From positions 248,001 through 312,000 of the forward strand of contig NZ_QWGE01000003.1 in NCBI RefSeq assembly GCF_003576375.1: 64,000 bases of DNA. The letters are read 5' to 3'. This stretch comes from Pontibacter oryzae. GTDB lineage: Bacteria; Bacteroidota; Bacteroidia; Cytophagales; Hymenobacteraceae. Position numbers and translations under genes: made by a program. Within the stretch, counting starts at the first letter, position 1. The number at the start of each line of letters is the position of its first letter. Below, one piece after another: positions 32,735-41,537 of this stretch. A model generated the notes under the pieces. That model did not search any database, was not told the DNA's origin, and worked only from the letters and a program-made list of their open reading frames with translations.

Positions 32735-33976
32735 ATGAGTACTCAAGCTATTACCACCAGCCAGGAAGCCATTGACATAGAGCATAAGTATGGTGCGCAC
32801 AATTACCACCCATTGCCCGTTGTGCTTAGCCGCGGCGAAGGCGTACATCTCTGGGATGTAGAGGGCAAGCATTACTATGACTTTCTTTCAGCGTATAGCG
32901 CGGTTAACCAAGGGCATTGCCACCCTAAGATTATTGGCGCCTTAACTGAGCAGGCACAGCAGCTTACACTTACCTCCCGTGCATTTTACAACGACAAGCT
33001 TGGTATTGCAGAGAAGTATGTGTGCGAGTACTTTAACTACGACAAAGCGCTGCTTATGAACTCCGGCGCTGAGGCCGTGGAAACAGCCATAAAGCTGGCC
33101 CGAAAATGGGGTTATCTTAAAAAAGGCATCGCACCGCACAATGCCGAGATTATTGTGGTGGAGCATAACTTCCATGGCCGCACCACAGGCATCATCTCTT
33201 TCTCCACCGACCCAGACTCTACCAAGGGCTTTGGGCCATACATGCCTGGCTATAAAGTGATTCCTTATAACGATGTAGCCGCACTGGAAGAGGCCTTGAA
33301 GGAAAACCCGAATGTTTGCGGCTTCCTGGTAGAGCCAATCCAGGGTGAGGCTGGCGTAATGGTGCCCGACGAGGGTTACCTGGCCAAGGCGCATGCGCTA
33401 TGCAAGGAGTACGACGTGCTGCTGATGGCCGATGAGATACAGACGGGCATAGGCCGTACTGGCGAAATTCTGGCAAGCTGCTACGATGGCGTGCATGCTG
33501 ACATCCTAATACTTGGCAAGGCCCTTTCAGGAGGGGTGCTTCCGGTTTCCTGTGTGCTTGCCAACGATGATATCATGCTATGCATCCAGCCCGGCGAGCA
33601 CGGCTCAACCTTCGGGGGGAATCCGCTGGCTGCCGTGGTTGCCATTGCTGCCTTAGAGGTAATTAAAGATGAAAACCTGACGGAAAATGCCCGCATCTTG
33701 GGTGAGGTGTTCAGAGAGCGCATGCGCCGCTTAATTGATAAGCGCCCAGAGCTGGTTACACTGGTGCGCGGCAAAGGCTTGCTAAATGCTATTATTGTAC
33801 AGCCCACTGCCGATGGCCGCACTGCCTGGGATGTATGCGTAGCCCTAAAAGACAAAGGCTTGCTCGCCAAGCCTACGCACGGTGATATCATCCGCTTTGC
33901 GCCGCCACTCGTTATCACAGAGGAGCAACTGCACGAGTGCTGCGACATTATCGAAGAGGTGATCATGAACTTCTAA
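32735..33976 (+). CDS. rocD: Ornithine aminotransferase
   Basis: A 413-residue class III PLP aminotransferase that converts ornithine and 2-oxoglutarate to glutamate semialdehyde and glutamate. It has the OAT-specific start [20 protein letters not shown] (16-35) and [13 protein letters not shown] (54-66). The PLP Asp is in [13 protein letters not shown] (Asp233), and the Schiff-base Lys262 is in ILGKALSGG. The end is the usual [13 protein letters not shown]. It links arginine and ornithine breakdown to proline and glutamate. It is monocistronic, with a clear promoter and terminator. Confidence 0.95.
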   Translation: MSTQAITTSQEAIDIEHKYGAHNYHPLPVVLSRGEGVHLWDVEGKHYYDFLSAYSAVNQGHCHPKIIGALTEQAQQLTLTSRAFYNDKLGIAEKYVCEYFNYDKALLMNSGAEAVETAIKLARKWGYLKKGIAPHNAEIIVVEHNFHGRTTGIISFSTDPDSTKGFGPYMPGYKVIPYNDVAALEEALKENPNVCGFLVEPIQGEAGVMVPDEGYLAKAHALCKEYDVLLMADEIQTGIGRTGEILASCYDGVHADILILGKALSGGVLPVSCVLANDDIMLCIQPGEHGSTFGGNPLAAVVAIAALEVIKDENLTENARILGEVFRERMRRLIDKRPELVTLVRGKGLLNAIIVQPTADGRTAWDVCVALKDKGLLAKPTHGDIIRFAPPLVITEEQLHECCDIIEEVIMNF

Positions 33977-33996
33977 AACCATACTATATAAGTATA

Positions 33997-34033
33997 GAAA
34001 AGGCGATGCTGCAACATGTGGCATCGCCTTTTC
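33997..34033 (+). terminator. Terminator of rocD
   Basis: A 13-bp stem GAAAAGGCGATGC/GCATCGCCTTTTC (33997-34009 with 34021-34033) with an 11-nt loop, 20 nt after the stop. Confidence 0.9.
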
Positions 34034-34384
34034 CATATTTATACCTTTCTTAAACCAGGCCTTCTTGATCCCGCTGATCTGGCCAGCAGCTTATTAAAGA
34101 ACCACGATAGGTGACCCGGCACTGCGCCGGTTTAATAAAATGCGCTCGTAGACTAAGCCTAATTACTGTCCTGCACATCGACTGATTCTGCCAGTGCCGT
34201 AGTCCTAATCCTCTTTACTCCATGATTGAACCAAATCCCTTACCACTGCTGTTCCCGTCTTTATAGTAGTTATCTGGCTGTTAGTCGATTATAACGCTGA
34301 AAAAGTATAAAAACAGGTACTTGCCACGTTATACCCTTATAGCTTTGCAGCTTTCTGCTCTTATCACGCTTTGATGAACTTTAA
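34034..34384 (+). other. Intergenic region upstream of the DUF4407 gene
   Basis: About 350 bases. TAGCTTTG at 34340-34347 fits the -7 consensus for the DUF4407 gene, with TTG at 34321-34323 at a slightly short distance. A small CCGGC/GCCGG hairpin lies at 34116-34130. No gene is seen. Confidence 0.5.
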
Positions 34385-35560
34385 ATGAAGAAATTCTTTT
34401 GGTGGTGCGCTGGCGCCGACGATACCATACTCGAAAAATGCTCCCGCTCTGAGCACGTAAAATACGCCGGCGTAGGTGCTACTGTCCTGTTCACGGGTGT
34501 GCTTGCCAGTATTTCGGGTGGTTACGCGCTCTACACCGTCTTCGACTCGGTGCCTATGGCTGTTGCCTTTGGCTTGCTTTGGGGCGCCGTTATCTTTAAC
34601 CTCGACCGCTTTATAGTTTCCACGCTGCGCAAAGAGGGAAAGTTCTGGAAAGAATTGTTACAGGTAACACCGCGTATCCTGCTGGCTTTGGTACTGGCCG
34701 TTGTCATCTCAAAACCGCTGGAGCTTAAAATCTTTGACAAGGAGATACAGGCGGTTTTAAAGGAGAAACAGGCAGAACTTGCTATTGAGCACAAAAAACT
34801 GGTGAGCCAGCAGTTTGGCGAGGTAGACTCTGTAAAAGCCGAGATTGCCACCATACGCCAGGAAGTGGATGCCAAATTACAGGAGCGCAACAAGCTTTAC
34901 GATGCTATGGCCGCTGAGTCTGATGGAACAGGTGGTACAGGAAAAGTTGGCCGCGGGCCGATTTATGAGGAAAAGAAGCGCCAGTACGATAAAGTAGACG
35001 AGGAGCTCAAACTCTTGCAAGCCGATGCCCAGGAGCGCATAAACCAACGCCAGCAACGCATTGCCGAACTTATGCAGCAGTATGATAAAACAGTGAACGA
35101 GGGGCAGGAAAGTTTCTCGAACTACGATGGTCTGATGGCGCGCATCAACGCGCTGGATGAACTGCCCTGGCTGCCTGTTTTCTTCATCACGTTATTGTTC
35201 ATCTGTCTCGAAACGGCTCCTATTTTTACTAAGCTGATCACGAGTAAAGGACCTTACGATGAGATTCTGAAAGGCGTGGAGCACGAGCGCACCATACAGG
35301 AAATGCAACGCGTGGCCGAGCGCCAGAAGCAGTACGATGTACGCCTGCAGGTGGCAGAAACCAAGTTTGCCGCCCGCCGCGATTACGAAATGGATGCCAA
35401 GCGGGAGGAAGAGCGCATTAAGTCCGATGCTCACCTGGAGGTAGTTCGTGAGTCTGCGGCTGTCTGGAAAGAGCGTAAACTTGCCGATGTGCACCGTAGC
35501 CCCAACACTGCCGCCGAGATCCTAAACGATAACGAAGAGAACGGCTACTATAAGTGGTAA
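34385..35560 (+). CDS. DUF4407 membrane protein with coiled coil
   Basis: A 391-residue protein. It begins MKKFFWWCAGADDTILEKCS, the conserved DUF4407 start, followed by two transmembrane helices (about 30-75) containing GLLWGAVIFNLDRFIVSTLRKEGK, and a third near 98-118. A long charged coiled coil (about 130-260) follows, then a last transmembrane helix in LPWLPVFFITLLFICLE and a second cytosolic coiled coil rich in Glu, Arg and Lys. The molecular function is unknown; membrane-anchored coiled coils suggest a scaffold. It is monocistronic. Confidence 0.9.
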   Translation: MKKFFWWCAGADDTILEKCSRSEHVKYAGVGATVLFTGVLASISGGYALYTVFDSVPMAVAFGLLWGAVIFNLDRFIVSTLRKEGKFWKELLQVTPRILLALVLAVVISKPLELKIFDKEIQAVLKEKQAELAIEHKKLVSQQFGEVDSVKAEIATIRQEVDAKLQERNKLYDAMAAESDGTGGTGKVGRGPIYEEKKRQYDKVDEELKLLQADAQERINQRQQRIAELMQQYDKTVNEGQESFSNYDGLMARINALDELPWLPVFFITLLFICLETAPIFTKLITSKGPYDEILKGVEHERTIQEMQRVAERQKQYDVRLQVAETKFAARRDYEMDAKREEERIKSDAHLEVVRESAAVWKERKLADVHRSPNTAAEILNDNEENGYYKW

Positions 35561-35579
35561 GCGCTTAAGCTAAGTATAA

Positions 35580-35612
35580 AAAAAGCCTGGGCCGCTCTGG
35601 TTCAGGCTTTTT
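35580..35612 (+). terminator. Terminator of the DUF4407 gene
   Basis: AAAAAGCCTG (35580-35589) pairs with CAGGCTTTTT (35603-35612); the T run extends to 35613. It lies 20 nt after the stop. Confidence 0.85.
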
Positions 35613-35897
35613 TGTGCCTACCTGTTTATACTTTCCCAGATCTGCGAAAGTATGCGATGCGCGCCGTTACATAACTGGGTAACACGTTTTAGGCGCGCAC
35701 CAAATTTGTTTCCGTGAGCGGGCTTGCCTACACAAGAATCCGTAAAAACAGAAAGTCCTGCTGTATACTTTCAGCAGGACTTTCATATCATCTTAAACCA
35801 CACGCAAGTTAACTTATTATTTTCAGGATTGTCCGCATTATCGCTCGTGTCATCCATAGTCTTTTGTCCATTAGTCAAACATAATAAATCATACTTC
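35613..35897. other. Spacer between the DUF4407 gene and asparagine synthetase
   Basis: About 285 bases that contain a compound palindrome (35658-35699: TGCGCGCC, then GTTAC, mirrored by GTAAC and GGCGCGCA) and the terminator at 35751-35784. No gene is seen. Confidence 0.55.
35751..35784 (-). terminator. Terminator of the asparagine synthetase gene
   Basis: A 13-bp stem GAAAGTCCTGCTG/CAGCAGGACTTTC (35751-35763 with 35772-35784) with an 8-nt loop, followed on the minus strand by TGTTTTTACG. It lies 114 nt past the stop. Confidence 0.85.
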
Positions 35898-36851
35898 TTA
35901 GAACACGGCCTTGGTAAAGGGCTTACGCGAGAAAGCGGTTACCTCATCAATATCCTGCAAGCGGCAGATAAAGCGGGTCATGCGCTCCACGCCAAAGCCT
36001 CCGCCGGCTGTTTTCGGGATACGGCCTTCCTTGGCTACCTCCAGGTAATGCGTAAACGCCTGCTCGTTGGTGCCTACGTCAGCCATGCGCTTACGGATCT
36101 GACGGTACTCATGCTCGCGCTCCGCCCCAGACAGGCCCTCGCCAAAGCCTTCCGGCCAGATCACGTCATAGTTCAGGTAGGTGCCAGGCCGCTTTGGATC
36201 TTCTTTGTCATAAAACTCGCGGGTATGGTTTAGTAACCAGAACGGATCCGTGGCTTCCTCCGATTTAATTTTCTCATAATCAGGCCCTAGCTGTGCCTCT
36301 AGTTTCTCGGTGCGGTACACGGGCCACTTCTCATACTGTGGCAAAAGCTCGCCGCGCAGCTCCTGTATTAGCCCCGGAATCTCCTCGTTCAGGCGCTTAA
36401 ACACGAAATTTACCAGCTCCTCCATAAACTCCATCACAAAAAATCGATCTTTCCCCTTAAATTCGAAGTCTATTTGCGTAAATTCGAAAAGGTGGCGGCC
36501 CGTGTCGGCACGGTCGGCAAACTCGAGGCGCACGTTCGGCGATACAATGTACAGGCTGTCGAGGTCCGGGTGCATGAGGGCAAGCTGCTTATGGAAGATC
36601 ATGGACTTGGTAAGGCTCCAGCGCTGCTCGGCATAGGTAATGCTTGCATCAACCACGCCGTGGTTCAGCGGGTCTGTTATCGGCGATAGCATGAGCGGCA
36701 TGAGTTGCGTCAGCCCTTTCTTGAACATGAAATCGTGGGAGGCGCGCACAATGGCCTGCTGCACTTTCAGGATTTTAGGGAGCTTGGCGCGGCTGAGGTG
36801 GCTAACCGTAGACTCCAGAACAGTGGGTTCGGCAAGGATTTCTAATTCCAT
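35898..36851 (-). CDS. Asparagine synthetase of the AsnRS-like (archaeal) type
   Basis: A 317-residue protein with a class II aminoacyl-tRNA synthetase catalytic core but no anticodon-binding domain. Motif 2 runs near 105-133 (NVRLEFADRADTGRHLFEFT followed by QIDFEFKG), and motif 3 near 285-302 is AGGGFGVERMTRFICR. The length and lack of an N-terminal OB domain match the archaeal asparagine synthetase-related enzyme (AS-AR), which makes asparagine from aspartate, ammonia and ATP, rather than AsnRS. It is divergent from an AsnC/Lrp regulator, with a 16-bp operator-like inverted repeat between them, and near an aspartate-type aminotransferase, which supports asparagine synthesis. Confidence 0.88.
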   Translation of the reverse strand: MELEILAEPTVLESTVSHLSRAKLPKILKVQQAIVRASHDFMFKKGLTQLMPLMLSPITDPLNHGVVDASITYAEQRWSLTKSMIFHKQLALMHPDLDSLYIVSPNVRLEFADRADTGRHLFEFTQIDFEFKGKDRFFVMEFMEELVNFVFKRLNEEIPGLIQELRGELLPQYEKWPVYRTEKLEAQLGPDYEKIKSEEATDPFWLLNHTREFYDKEDPKRPGTYLNYDVIWPEGFGEGLSGAEREHEYRQIRKRMADVGTNEQAFTHYLEVAKEGRIPKTAGGGFGVERMTRFICRLQDIDEVTAFSRKPFTKAVF

Positions 36852-36917
36852 CTTTTTTATAAATTTGTTAATGAATAATTGGCTTATACATAAACAAATT
36901 AAGCATCGTTGCCTATT

Positions 36918-36965
36918 TTTAAAAATTTATCAATAATTATTTTTTATGTTTGATAAATTTTTAAA
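36918..36965. promoter_or_regulatory. Operator-like 16-bp inverted repeat between asnA-type gene and asnC
   Basis: TTTAAAAATTTATCAA (36918-36933) and its exact inverted copy TTGATAAATTTTTAAA (36950-36965) with a 16-nt spacer. The right arm covers the -33 TTTG (36949-36952) of the asnC promoter. This placement fits binding and autoregulation by the AsnC protein. Confidence 0.7.
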
Positions 36966-36983
36966 TACAAAGCAGTATATTTG
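36949..36983 (+). promoter_or_regulatory. Promoter of the asnC-type gene
   Basis: TTTG at 36949-36952 and TATATTTG at 36976-36983 (perfect TAnnTTTG), with a spacer of 23 nt, slightly long. The ATG follows 33 nt later. Confidence 0.65.
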
Positions 36984-37016
36984 CAACTTTGTTAATAGCA
37001 GCAAGTATAGAAGCAT

Positions 37017-37475
37017 ATGAATTATGAAATTGACAATCTGGATAAACAGATTCTAAGCCTGCTGATGCAGGACGTAACACGTGCCTACACCGATATAGCG
37101 AAAGAACTGGGCGTTTCAGGCGGAACCATACACGTCCGGATGAAGAAACTGACCGAGATGGGCGTGGTAAAGGGCGCGCAGCTGCTGGTAAACCCCTCGG
37201 CGGTCGGCTTCGATATCTGTGCCTTTATCGGTGTGTTTCTGGAAAAAGGATCTGAGTATAAAGACACCGTAGAGAAAATGCGGGAGATTCCGGAGATCGT
37301 GGAGCTGCACTACACCACGGGCTCTTACAGCATGTTTGCCAAGATAATTTGCCGCGATACCACGCACCTGCGCCAGGTACTTAACGAAAAGCTCCAGCCC
37401 ATAGAAGGCGTGCAGCGCACCGAAACGCTGATCTCGCTGGAAGAAAGTATAAACCGACAGATCAAGATAGAATAA
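37017..37475 (+). CDS. Lrp/AsnC family transcriptional regulator
   Basis: A 152-residue protein. The N-terminal winged helix-turn-helix is NLDKQILSLLMQDVTRAYTD, then IAKELGVSGGTIHVRMKKLTE (about 7-48). The RAM ligand-binding domain follows (about 65-145), with FLEKGSEYKDTVEKMREIP and ELHYTTGSYSMFAKI. By position it should sense asparagine or another amino acid and control the divergent asparagine synthetase gene and itself. E. coli AsnC has the same divergent arrangement with the unrelated AsnA enzyme. Confidence 0.93.
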   Translation: MNYEIDNLDKQILSLLMQDVTRAYTDIAKELGVSGGTIHVRMKKLTEMGVVKGAQLLVNPSAVGFDICAFIGVFLEKGSEYKDTVEKMREIPEIVELHYTTGSYSMFAKIICRDTTHLRQVLNEKLQPIEGVQRTETLISLEESINRQIKIE

Positions 37476-37507
37476 AAAAGAGGCGCAGTTTCCTGCGCCT
37501 CTTTTTT
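37474..37507. terminator. Terminator of the asnC-type gene
   Basis: A perfect 15-bp stem (37474-37488 with 37493-37507) with a 4-nt loop. It overlaps the last bases of the stop codon, has T runs on both sides and can serve both convergent genes. Confidence 0.9.
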
Positions 37508-37592
37508 GTAGATGATGTATTGGTGTAGCTGGGATAATGCTAATACTTTTCCTTCACTAAAACAGGAAAGTGCGCACCAACCCCAAACCTGT

Positions 37593-38849
37593 TTACTTCA
37601 GTTTTTGAAGTGCTTCGCGCAGCCTGCCCAGCGCTTCTTTAATCGCATCCAGCGAGGCGCCTCCTACCGACAGTCTGAACCAGTTAAGGTCTTTGCCCGT
37701 GCCGAAGGCCGAGAATGGCACTACCGCCAGCTTTGCCTTGTGCAGCACATAGAATGTAATGTCCTGGCTGGTTTCGAGCGTTTTGCCATCCGGGGTGGTT
37801 TTGCCAGCCAAATCCAGCTTGGCAGACAGGTAAATAGCGCCCATCGGCTCAATGGCATCCACCGAGAACCCTTCCGACTTCAGCTCCTGAAACCCGTTGT
37901 ACAGCACATTCAGGCTTTCCTGCACTTTTGGCTTAAACTCGTTCATAAAGCCGTCAACCTCCGCTGGCTGCTCCAGAAACTCGGCCATGGCTACCTGCTC
38001 GGCTTTTGGTGCCCAGGCGCCCACGTGTCCAAGTATGGATTTCATTTTATCCATCACCACCGTTGGGCCAAAGGCATAACCTACGCGCACGCCCGTGGCG
38101 GCAAAGCATTTAGACGTACCGTCGATGTATACCGTGTAATCGCGCATCTCAGGGCGTAGGCTTACCGGGTCGTAGTGCTCGGCGTTGCCAAAAGTCAGCA
38201 TCCAGTAGATCTGGTCGTAGAGCATGTACAGCGGCTTCTCGCCTTCGCCGCGGCTGCGGTTTTCCTCCAACACTAGGTTGCAGATCTCCTCCAGGTCTTT
38301 TTTGGAGAACATAGTGCCCGTTGGGTTCAGCGGAGAGCAAAGCGCCAGCATGGTTGCGCCCTTCAGGTGCGGCTTCACGTCGTCGGCGGTTGGCATAAAG
38401 TTGTTTTCGGGGCGGGTTTTTACTTCCACAGGCGCAGCCCCCGACAGGTGGCAGTAGTGGTTGTTGTTCCAGGATGGCGTAGGGTATACTACTTTATCGC
38501 CGGGGTCTACAAGGGCCATATAAGTGGCATAGATAAGCGGGCGCGAGCCGCCTGCCACTAATATATCGTTCTCCGGGTAATCTAGGCCGAGGCGCTCTTT
38601 TGTAAAGGCCACCACCGCTTTGCGTAGTACCGCCACGCCGTTTGCAGGCGGGTAGTTGGTATGGCCTTGCTCATAGGCTTTGGTAATGCCTTTGCGCAGT
38701 TCTTCCGGAATTGGGTAGATGCTTGGGTTAAAATCACCGATGGTGAGGTTGCAGATGGGCTCACCTTTGGCAATCATCGCGTTTACCTCGCCGGCCACAC
38801 GAATAATTTCGGAGCCGATCAGGTTTTGCGCCATTTTAGATACTGTCAT
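37593..38849 (-). CDS. PLP-dependent aminotransferase, aspartate-aminotransferase fold
   Basis: A 418-residue class I/II aminotransferase. Substrate and cofactor residues are visible: GGSRPLIYATY (about 100-110), Asn175 in PLNPTGTMFS, Asp212 and Tyr215 in YDQIYW, Schiff-base Lys247 in DGTSKCFAATGVRVGY (with Arg255), and a C-terminal Arg in WFRLSVGG. The closest role is transamination of aspartate or a related amino acid, supported by the nearby asparagine synthetase and AsnC. The precise substrate cannot be read. Confidence 0.88.
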   Translation of the reverse strand: MTVSKMAQNLIGSEIIRVAGEVNAMIAKGEPICNLTIGDFNPSIYPIPEELRKGITKAYEQGHTNYPPANGVAVLRKAVVAFTKERLGLDYPENDILVAGGSRPLIYATYMALVDPGDKVVYPTPSWNNNHYCHLSGAAPVEVKTRPENNFMPTADDVKPHLKGATMLALCSPLNPTGTMFSKKDLEEICNLVLEENRSRGEGEKPLYMLYDQIYWMLTFGNAEHYDPVSLRPEMRDYTVYIDGTSKCFAATGVRVGYAFGPTVVMDKMKSILGHVGAWAPKAEQVAMAEFLEQPAEVDGFMNEFKPKVQESLNVLYNGFQELKSEGFSVDAIEPMGAIYLSAKLDLAGKTTPDGKTLETSQDITFYVLHKAKLAVVPFSAFGTGKDLNWFRLSVGGASLDAIKEALGRLREALQKLK

Positions 38850-39052
38850 GATGTATAACGGGGTTAAAGTAGGTTCATGCTAAATTACTTATTTCTCGCC
38901 AAGTATAAACTCAATTTTCTAAAATGTTTATGCAAATGCTTTATTTTGATAAAATCCATACTTTAGAAAGCATAAATTTATCGAATCAGCAATCATGCTT
39001 TCGTTATGATGCGAAATCAATCCAGCGCTTATACTTTGTAAAGTATACTCCC

Positions 39053-41473
39053 CTAGAAAAGTAATGAAGCAGTCAGCTTTATACGCAGGTTATCTTTGGC
39101 TGATGGCAGGGCGTACGGGCCATACCTGTAAAAAGCGCCCACCCCAATGCCGCTGAACGGCGAGCTGATGATGTTATTGAGCATCAATCCAGACTCCAAA
39201 AAGCCTTTGCGCATACTTTGGCTTTGCTCGGCCAATTCCGCCGGAAGCGGGTTATGAAGCTTACCGATGCCGGCGTTAGTCACCACAACTATATCCGGGG
39301 CAAAAAAGCGGGTATTCAGCAGGCGCTTGCCCAGGTTCTGAGACAGAAACAAGGCGCCATACTTATCCGAGAAGAACTCGTAAGGCCGCATGGTCTCAAA
39401 GCCTTCGCCGGTGTATACTTTGTAGTCGGGGTTGTAGCTACCGTGGCCGTTGAAGCGCGTAACCAGCGGTGCCTGGCCTGCCACCCAGCCGCCTGCTACA
39501 AGTATACTTGTCTCGCCGAAGGTGCGGTGGCGCAGGCTTTTCTCCAGCCTTACGTCATACTTATGGTAGCTGTACTCGCCATCCAAAAACCCATCGAAGC
39601 TGCGCGTGAACTGTAACCATACTACCGGGTACTCCTGCTGCGACATAGGCATCAGGCGGTTAAACTGCTGCATAAACTTCTCGCCGGGCGCGTAGCGCAG
39701 CGTCAGGACGGCCTCCGTAAGGTTAAACTGCGGCAAAGGCTCCCTTTCAGGTGCCAACAGTGTTGGCTGGCGGGTTTCCTGGCGCAGTTCTGTGTAGGCT
39801 TGCAGGTAGCGCAGCACGCGGCCCTTCAGGCTTATACTCTTATGCGATGTATAATCCATGTCGGGGAGCAGGGCGCGGCGCAGGTTGCCTAACACGCCAT
39901 AGCTTTGCCCGCTTGGCAAACGCCGCCCGCCGGTTTCCAGGATATCTTTGAAGAAGGTGGCGCTGAGCTGCAGTTCCAGGGGTTTGTAAAGTATAAAAGA
40001 GGCATCTGCGCCATACTTCGGCTCCTCATCCTTGAAGCCGTAACCCCAGTACCCGCCAACTTTAAAGCGCTCCGAGAAACGATCATTGGTATCCGCGCCC
40101 AAGCCCAGCCGGATGCCCTCAAACTCGCTGAAGCGCAGCAGGCGGTTCAGGTCCAGGCTAACGGCGCCAAGCGGCAGCTCTTTGCTCATCAGGTACTCCA
40201 ACACCCGGATGGTGCGGTCCAGTTTTTGGGCGCGGCCAACGCTGTCGAGGCGCTGGTATGTTTGCTGCTCCAGGTGCGTGAGCGAGTCGGGGCGGTAACC
40301 CTGGAAAAAGCTGTCGGGTTGCCGGTTGGCGTCGGGCTTCTGGGCCAGTGCCACTACGCCAAACTCATTTTTGCGCAAGGCAGGGTTTAGGTTGATATTG
40401 GTGAGATAGGTACGCATGTGGGCATAAGGCTGGTGCCCGTTCAGGCTTACCTGCGGAATGCGCAACTCTACGTCCAGCTCCGTCGGGAACCATACTTTGC
40501 TACTGCCTACCCGCTCGTATTGCTGCTGCAGCCTGATGTCGCGCTTATCGTCGTTCCCCGCCGACTGCGCCAGCACGTTCTGCACGGCCCAGCCATCGCT
40601 GTTTATGTATAGCAGGCCCTTTAGCCCTTCAAAATTTTTACCTTGCTCCGGCTTAAACGAGATTACGAATACGGTATCGGTGCCCTGCACCAGCGTTTCC
40701 TGCAGCACAAAATCATACTTACGTGTGCTGCCCGGGCTTAGCGGGCTCAGGTAATGTTTTCCGAAGAAAACAGGCAGGTCATCGTACACCGAAAAATCGC
40801 GGGCCTCGGCGGCCACTACACCAAAGCTTGGCTGCTGCAAACCCGATACGCGCGTGGCAAGTATGGTTTCTTTGGTGAGGTTGGGCTGCATAAACGCGTA
40901 GTCCGTAATGCTCTCGAGCAGGAAAAGGTGCTGCTTCTGCAACAGGCTTTGCATTCTCAGGTATGCCGAGTCGCGTGGCGAGAGAGACAGCGTATCTCGT
41001 AGCACCTTTTCCCCGACATCGGTGGCGGTAAGTATGAATTTGTTGTAGGTGCGGTAAGTATAGGCTGGCAGCTGCTGCAGGCGGTGCCGCTCCCGGTGCT
41101 GCGTTGCCACCCGGATGATGCGGTGCGCAGGGTTTTGGCCGGTGCCCCGTATCACAACTTCCTGCAGCTGCGCAGCCGCGGGCTGCAACCGCACATTTAG
41201 CTGCTGCACCGAATCAGGGTAAACTGTTTGCGCCGCATAGCCTACATAGCTAAAGCGTAGGCTGTGGATGGGCTTGCGGTGACGTAACAGATACTCGCCC
41301 TCCAGGTTGGTAGTGGTTCCGGTTTCGCCGTTGTTTACGGTTATACTTACAAAGGGCAGCCGCTCCCCGGTGGTGGCATCGCGTACAACGCCGTGTACTT
41401 GCTGCACCTGCGCAAACGTGAGCAAGGAGCTGAGACAGATGTATAAAATCAGGAGAGATCGGGAGTATGGCAT
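39053..41473 (-). CDS. DUF5686/carboxypeptidase-regulatory-like outer-membrane protein
   Basis: About 806 residues from the ATG at 41473; the upstream extension encodes no signal peptide. The signal peptide covers 1-22 (SLLILYICLSSLLTFAQ). A CarboxypepD_reg-like domain follows (VHGVVRDATTGERLPFVSIT, about 26-110), with LQEVVIRG, typical of SusC/TonB-linked families. The long C-terminal part is DUF5686, ending in a series of amphipathic beta strands and the terminal Phe of outer-membrane barrels (KLTASLLF). It is an outer-membrane protein of unknown cargo. It follows the PAP2 gene on the same strand but after a terminator. Confidence 0.88.
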   Translation of the reverse strand: MPYSRSLLILYICLSSLLTFAQVQQVHGVVRDATTGERLPFVSITVNNGETGTTTNLEGEYLLRHRKPIHSLRFSYVGYAAQTVYPDSVQQLNVRLQPAAAQLQEVVIRGTGQNPAHRIIRVATQHRERHRLQQLPAYTYRTYNKFILTATDVGEKVLRDTLSLSPRDSAYLRMQSLLQKQHLFLLESITDYAFMQPNLTKETILATRVSGLQQPSFGVVAAEARDFSVYDDLPVFFGKHYLSPLSPGSTRKYDFVLQETLVQGTDTVFVISFKPEQGKNFEGLKGLLYINSDGWAVQNVLAQSAGNDDKRDIRLQQQYERVGSSKVWFPTELDVELRIPQVSLNGHQPYAHMRTYLTNINLNPALRKNEFGVVALAQKPDANRQPDSFFQGYRPDSLTHLEQQTYQRLDSVGRAQKLDRTIRVLEYLMSKELPLGAVSLDLNRLLRFSEFEGIRLGLGADTNDRFSERFKVGGYWGYGFKDEEPKYGADASFILYKPLELQLSATFFKDILETGGRRLPSGQSYGVLGNLRRALLPDMDYTSHKSISLKGRVLRYLQAYTELRQETRQPTLLAPEREPLPQFNLTEAVLTLRYAPGEKFMQQFNRLMPMSQQEYPVVWLQFTRSFDGFLDGEYSYHKYDVRLEKSLRHRTFGETSILVAGGWVAGQAPLVTRFNGHGSYNPDYKVYTGEGFETMRPYEFFSDKYGALFLSQNLGKRLLNTRFFAPDIVVVTNAGIGKLHNPLPAELAEQSQSMRKGFLESGLMLNNIISSPFSGIGVGAFYRYGPYALPSAKDNLRIKLTASLLF

Positions 41474-41492
41474 CTGGTAAATATAAAAAGAA

Positions 41493-41516
41493 AAGGCGCT
41501 ACTCCCGCAGCGCCTT
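41493..41516 (-). terminator. Terminator of the PAP2 gene
   Basis: AAGGCGCT (41493-41500) pairs with AGCGCCTT (41509-41516), followed on the minus strand by TTCTTTTTAT. It lies between the PAP2 stop and the start of the DUF5686 gene. Confidence 0.75.
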
Positions 41517-41537
41517 GCCTTCATTAGCCGGTTTGGC

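Noticed and set aside
36310-36689. Plus-strand open frames opposite the asparagine synthetase gene
   Set aside because: They are shadows of the well-conserved minus-strand enzyme and have no features of their own.
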